From the NCBI GenBank assembly GCA_035373625.1, contig DAOSNS010000018.1, positions 1 to 64,000 of the forward strand: a stretch of DNA of 64,000 bases. Reading direction: 5' to 3'. The notes beneath the pieces are model-generated. The model searched no databases. It was not told the DNA's origin and saw nothing but the letters and a program-made list of their open reading frames with translations. Shown here one piece after another: positions 61,295 to 64,000 of the stretch (the first letter of the stretch is position 1; every line of letters begins with the position of its first letter). The translations under genes and the position numbers were made by a program. This stretch comes from DSWT01 sp035373625 (GTDB lineage: Bacteria; Chloroflexota; Anaerolineae; B4-G1; SLSP01).

Positions 61295-62197
61295 TTACGA
61301 GCGCGGCGTCCCCATCGCCGGTAAGCACAAGTTCTGCCCACACGCGGTACACTCGAACTGAATCGTCGTGTGTTCGATGCCGAACTGCTCGCGTAGCGTG
61401 TGTTTCAGCGCAGCCATCACGTCTGCCGTCTCGCTCAGGGCCTGATCGGCGAGCAGCACGTGGGCGCTGAGGGCCACATAGCCGGGCGCCACCGTCCAGA
61501 CGTGCAGGTCGTGCACCTCCACCACGCCCGTCACCCGGCTCATCGCCTCGGCGACCTGCGTCGCCGTCATCCCGTCGGGCATCCCTTCGGCCAGGATGTG
61601 CACGGTCTCTTTGAGCAGCCGTCCCGCGCTGACGAGAATCAGCACGCCGATCAACGCGCTGACCAACGGATCGAGCCACACCCAGCCGGTGAAGAGGATG
61701 ACCACGCCCGCGCCGATGACGCCGACGGAGGCCAGCGTGTCGCCGACGACGTGCAAAAAGGCCGAGCGCGTGTTCACGTCGTCGTGGTCGTGCTCGTGCA
61801 GCACATAGGCGACGATAACGTTGACGATCAGCCCTATCACCGCGATGATGAGCATCGGCCCGGCCTGGATCGTCCGCGGCTGCTGCCAGCGGTCCCACGC
61901 CTCGCGCAGAATCTCGAAAGCGACAAACAAGAGCGTGATGCCGTTGGTGAGCGCCGCCAGGATTTGCAGGCGGTGATAGCCGTAGGTGTGGCGATCATCG
62001 GCGGGCAGGGCCGCCGCGCGCAGCGCCAGGTAACTCAATCCCAGCGCAAACGCATCCATAAACACGTGCGCCGAGTCGGCCAGCAGCGCCAGGCTGCCGG
62101 TCCATAGGCCGCCTACGACCTCGGCGGCCAGGATCAGCCCGGTCAGGATGAGAGCCAGGACAAAACGTTGTTCGGTGCGTCGTACGGTACGATGCAC
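61295..62197 (-). CDS. Cation diffusion facilitator (Zn/Cd/Co exporter)
   Basis: 300 residues with six membrane helices. Metal-site residues are LLADSAHVFMDAFAL in helix 2 and HVVGDTLASVGVI in helix 5; a His-rich loop (HEHDHDD) lies between helices 4 and 5; the C-terminal cytoplasmic domain ends with FECTACGQNLC, whose three Cys may bind metal. It pumps divalent metals out in exchange for protons. The GTG at 62197 with AAGGA eight bases upstream is preferred; a longer frame would run into the restriction gene upstream. Confidence 0.9.
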   Translation of the reverse strand: MHRTVRRTEQRFVLALILTGLILAAEVVGGLWTGSLALLADSAHVFMDAFALGLSYLALRAAALPADDRHTYGYHRLQILAALTNGITLLFVAFEILREAWDRWQQPRTIQAGPMLIIAVIGLIVNVIVAYVLHEHDHDDVNTRSAFLHVVGDTLASVGVIGAGVVILFTGWVWLDPLVSALIGVLILVSAGRLLKETVHILAEGMPDGMTATQVAEAMSRVTGVVEVHDLHVWTVAPGYVALSAHVLLADQALSETADVMAALKHTLREQFGIEHTTIQFECTACGQNLCLPAMGTPRS

Positions 62198-62226
62198 AAG
62201 TTCATCCTTACACAACACAGACACGG

Positions 62227-63180
62227 CTAATGGCCGGCCTTCCGAAAGTACTTGCGGGGAACGTGGGCTAGCACAATAGGCTCCAGCAAGTCTAGATGCC
62301 GGAGGTTGATAAAATAGTGGCAATTCTCCACCAGTCGCTGGAAATCCCGCCTGCGGGCCAGCCACCCTCCCCCGTCGGCAAAGTTAACAAAAGCACGGTT
62401 CTCACCGTGGCGGCTGTTGGAACGGCGGATGTCCTCGTAAGCGGTCTCCATGTCCCTCGCCTTGGTGCTCTGACCGCTGCTGGTGGTCTCCTGGAAAGAA
62501 CTCATCAGGATAACCCAGGGATCGTCCAGAGAGGGTATAGCAAAGTCTACATTCACGTTGACGAAACGCGACTGGCCCTGTTCAAAGCCGATCCCGTACC
62601 GTTCCTGGATCCTCTCCAAATATCCGCGAATCTGGGCCTCCACCCGGTATCCCTTCCGGCCGCTGTATGTTCCGATTAGCGCGCGTTTGTAGCGGACTCT
62701 TCGGGCTGCCACGGAGCCGGTAGCAATCTCCCGGAAGTTTAGCGCCTCCAGGTAGTAACGTGGGATGACGGCCTGTAACTCTGGGTCCCGGACGCCGTCC
62801 ATCAACAAATGGGAAACGAGCGACGCGAAATCCGGTTCGGTTTGGAGCCGTCGGATGACCTGTCCCATCGTCCATTCCCGGTCCAGTGAAACCGGAATGC
62901 GACCAATCTGACGGAGCAGGGAAATAATCCGCAGAAACTTTTCCTCCGAGAGTTCCACCTCACGCAGGACGAACTCCAATGCCTCCTTCTGCTCCTGCAA
63001 CAAGGCTGCCAGGGAATCCGGCCCCATCATGCTCTTCTCCGTCACACCGTATTGTTCGGCCAGTCGGAGCAGACGGTCCACCTCCCGGTCTATCTCCTGT
63101 TCCAGCGCATCATCCACGAAAAAGATGGTGATAGAGTCCCAGGCTTCTTCAAAAGAGAGTTTGTGCGGCATTGGTGTCAT
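62227..63180 (-). CDS. Type II restriction endonuclease (DpnII/MboI-like)
   Basis: 317 residues. The C-terminal part has VNVDFAIPSLDD, SSFQETTSSGQSTKARD and FVNFADGGGWLARRRDF...NCHYFINLRHL, a pattern I associate with DpnII/MboI-type PD-(D/E)xK enzymes. The N-terminal half is helical. It overlaps the upstream methyltransferase gene by 32 bases, so the two form an R-M operon with the methylase first. The recognition site cannot be inferred. Confidence 0.78.
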   Translation of the reverse strand: MTPMPHKLSFEEAWDSITIFFVDDALEQEIDREVDRLLRLAEQYGVTEKSMMGPDSLAALLQEQKEALEFVLREVELSEEKFLRIISLLRQIGRIPVSLDREWTMGQVIRRLQTEPDFASLVSHLLMDGVRDPELQAVIPRYYLEALNFREIATGSVAARRVRYKRALIGTYSGRKGYRVEAQIRGYLERIQERYGIGFEQGQSRFVNVNVDFAIPSLDDPWVILMSSFQETTSSGQSTKARDMETAYEDIRRSNSRHGENRAFVNFADGGGWLARRRDFQRLVENCHYFINLRHLDLLEPIVLAHVPRKYFRKAGH

Positions 63181-64000
63181 TCTCTACCTCCAGCAGTTTC
63201 GCCGCCTTCAGAGCCTTTCCCCAGGTCGGGAAGGCCTCCAGGAACGGCTCCAGCCCATAGCGACTCATCCGACCGACATCATCGGGCGTGGGCAGGCGGC
63301 CCAATCGCCGGGCGATGTCCCGCAGTTCCAGTTGCAATGCCTTTTTGTTGTAACGGGGGCGCGGGCGGGGCACCGATGGGCGGCAGACATTGCCCCACAT
63401 CTCCACCTGGGCCAGTTTTTCACGGGCGATGGCGACGTAGGCCGGATCGAGATCTATGGCGATGTACCGTCGTCCAAGCCTGGCTGCCACGACTGCCGTC
63501 GTCCCCGTGCCGGCCAGCGCGTCAAGCACAATGTCTCCAGGATTGGAGGATAGCCGGATAATCCGCTCCATCAGCGCGTCCGGCAACTGGCACGGGTGAT
63601 AGTCCCGATCCCGCCGGTGTTTGATACGATGGACATCCCACCAGATGTCGGTCAGGGGCTCCTTCAGGTCGTCTCCCCGCGCCTTTCGCTGTCTGATGCA
63701 GGACGAACGCAGGCAGTAGAAGCGGGCGTCAATTTCTCCCATCGCTTCGTAGTTGAATGTAAAGTCGGTAGGATGCTTGGTGTAGAAGAGCAACGCATAG
63801 TGGGCCGGCATGATCTTGCCGCGCGGTTCGGAGAGGGCGTCCCAGACGATCCAGTTCTGGAAGTAGAGACGGCGGTTCAGGTATGCCGCGTGGTGCATCC
63901 CCCAGCGGGGCAGGTTCAGGAGGTAAAGGGAGCCGGTAGGCTTGAGTATGCGAATGTACTGATCCAGCCAGGCGTTGCACCAGTTCAGATAGGCATCCCG
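63149..64000 (-). CDS. DNA methyltransferase of the second R-M system (5' end outside window)
   Basis: The frame is open to the right edge, giving the last 283 residues. The visible part has ILKPTGSLYLLNLP, the target-side region and the cofactor motif DALAGTGTTAVVAARLGRRYIAIDLD at the C-terminal side, as in beta-class methylases, so the SPPY-type catalytic motif should lie outside. After the catalytic domain, about 50 residues (RDIARRLGRLPTPDDVGRM ... FPTWGKALKAA) resemble the homing-endonuclease-associated repeat, a small DNA-binding unit. It protects DNA against the overlapping endonuclease gene. Confidence 0.88.
   Translation of the reverse strand, partial: RDAYLNWCNAWLDQYIRILKPTGSLYLLNLPRWGMHHAAYLNRRLYFQNWIVWDALSEPRGKIMPAHYALLFYTKHPTDFTFNYEAMGEIDARFYCLRSSCIRQRKARGDDLKEPLTDIWWDVHRIKHRRDRDYHPCQLPDALMERIIRLSSNPGDIVLDALAGTGTTAVVAARLGRRYIAIDLDPAYVAIAREKLAQVEMWGNVCRPSVPRPRPRYNKKALQLELRDIARRLGRLPTPDDVGRMSRYGLEPFLEAFPTWGKALKAAKLLEVENDTNAAQTLF

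Noticed and set aside
1..64000. tRNA, rRNA, tmRNA or RNase P genes
   Set aside because: No cloverleaf, T-loop GTTCGA pattern in context or conserved rRNA segment was found by eye; a covariance-model scan would be decisive.

Overview
The window is GC-rich, densely coded bacterial chromosome. It most resembles a monoderm Chloroflexota genome of the Anaerolineae kind. The evidence is indirect: lipoproteins with Thr-Pro linkers after the lipobox Cys, O-antigen ligases fused to TPR domains, multi-PAS histidine kinases, paired YggT domains, a RicT/PSP1 protein, and many short palindromic intergenic repeats. No rRNA, tRNA or CRISPR array was seen.

Layout. 1-0.5 kb: tail of a tungsten/molybdopterin aldehyde ferredoxin oxidoreductase. 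0.7-9.8 kb: a signalling cluster with four histidine kinases (three share a near-identical catalytic core but carry different sensors) and two stand-alone receivers. 9.8-14.8 kb: an ASKHA/RACo-like corrinoid activator, a secreted PA14 protein, an uncharacterised Cys-rich protein and a LysM L,D-transpeptidase. 14.9-16.6 kb: an AT-richer PmeII-like restriction-modification pair with its own promoter. 16.7-20.1 kb: mutY, an inositol-monophosphatase, an FtsL/DivIC-like protein and a GntR regulator preceded by 32-bp tandem repeats. 20.2-25.6 kb: a degenerate receiver, lysine 2,3-aminomutase, an ATP-grasp ligase, a frameshifted acetylpolyamine-amidohydrolase and an M28 peptidase. 25.6-30.7 kb: dnaE carrying a 415-residue intein. 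30.9-34.8 kb: a GT39-like membrane glycosyltransferase and RicT. 35.1-39.9 kb: phosphatase, Rieske protein, aldo-keto reductase and an iron/cobalamin-type ABC importer. 40.1-46.6 kb: rhomboid, YggS, YggT, a double-HTH/TPR pair, a perfect parS site beside a 36-bp palindrome array, rplI, a RodZ-like protein and rimO. 46.6-51.2 kb: NudL-like Nudix, a GH-A glycosidase, a sugar-binding lipoprotein and glycerate 2-kinase. 51.3-57 kb: envelope polysaccharide genes (epimerase, O-antigen ligase-TPR, WecA/TagO). 57-61.1 kb: exported protein folding and redox genes (DsbA-cyclophilin lipoprotein, PrsW-like protease, thioredoxin-DsbD-like protein). 61.3-64 kb: a CDF metal exporter and a second restriction-modification pair cut by the right edge.

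Most notable points: (i) the exact 16-bp ParB site parS, which suggests an origin-proximal location, lying next to a 36-bp palindromic array; (ii) at least eight kinds of dispersed short repeat, three of which supply the stop codons of neighbouring genes; (iii) the kamA / ATP-grasp / amidohydrolase cluster with a structured leader, a candidate beta-lysine pathway; (iv) an intact-looking intein in DnaE; (v) a one-base frameshift in a C8 run in the amidohydrolase gene.
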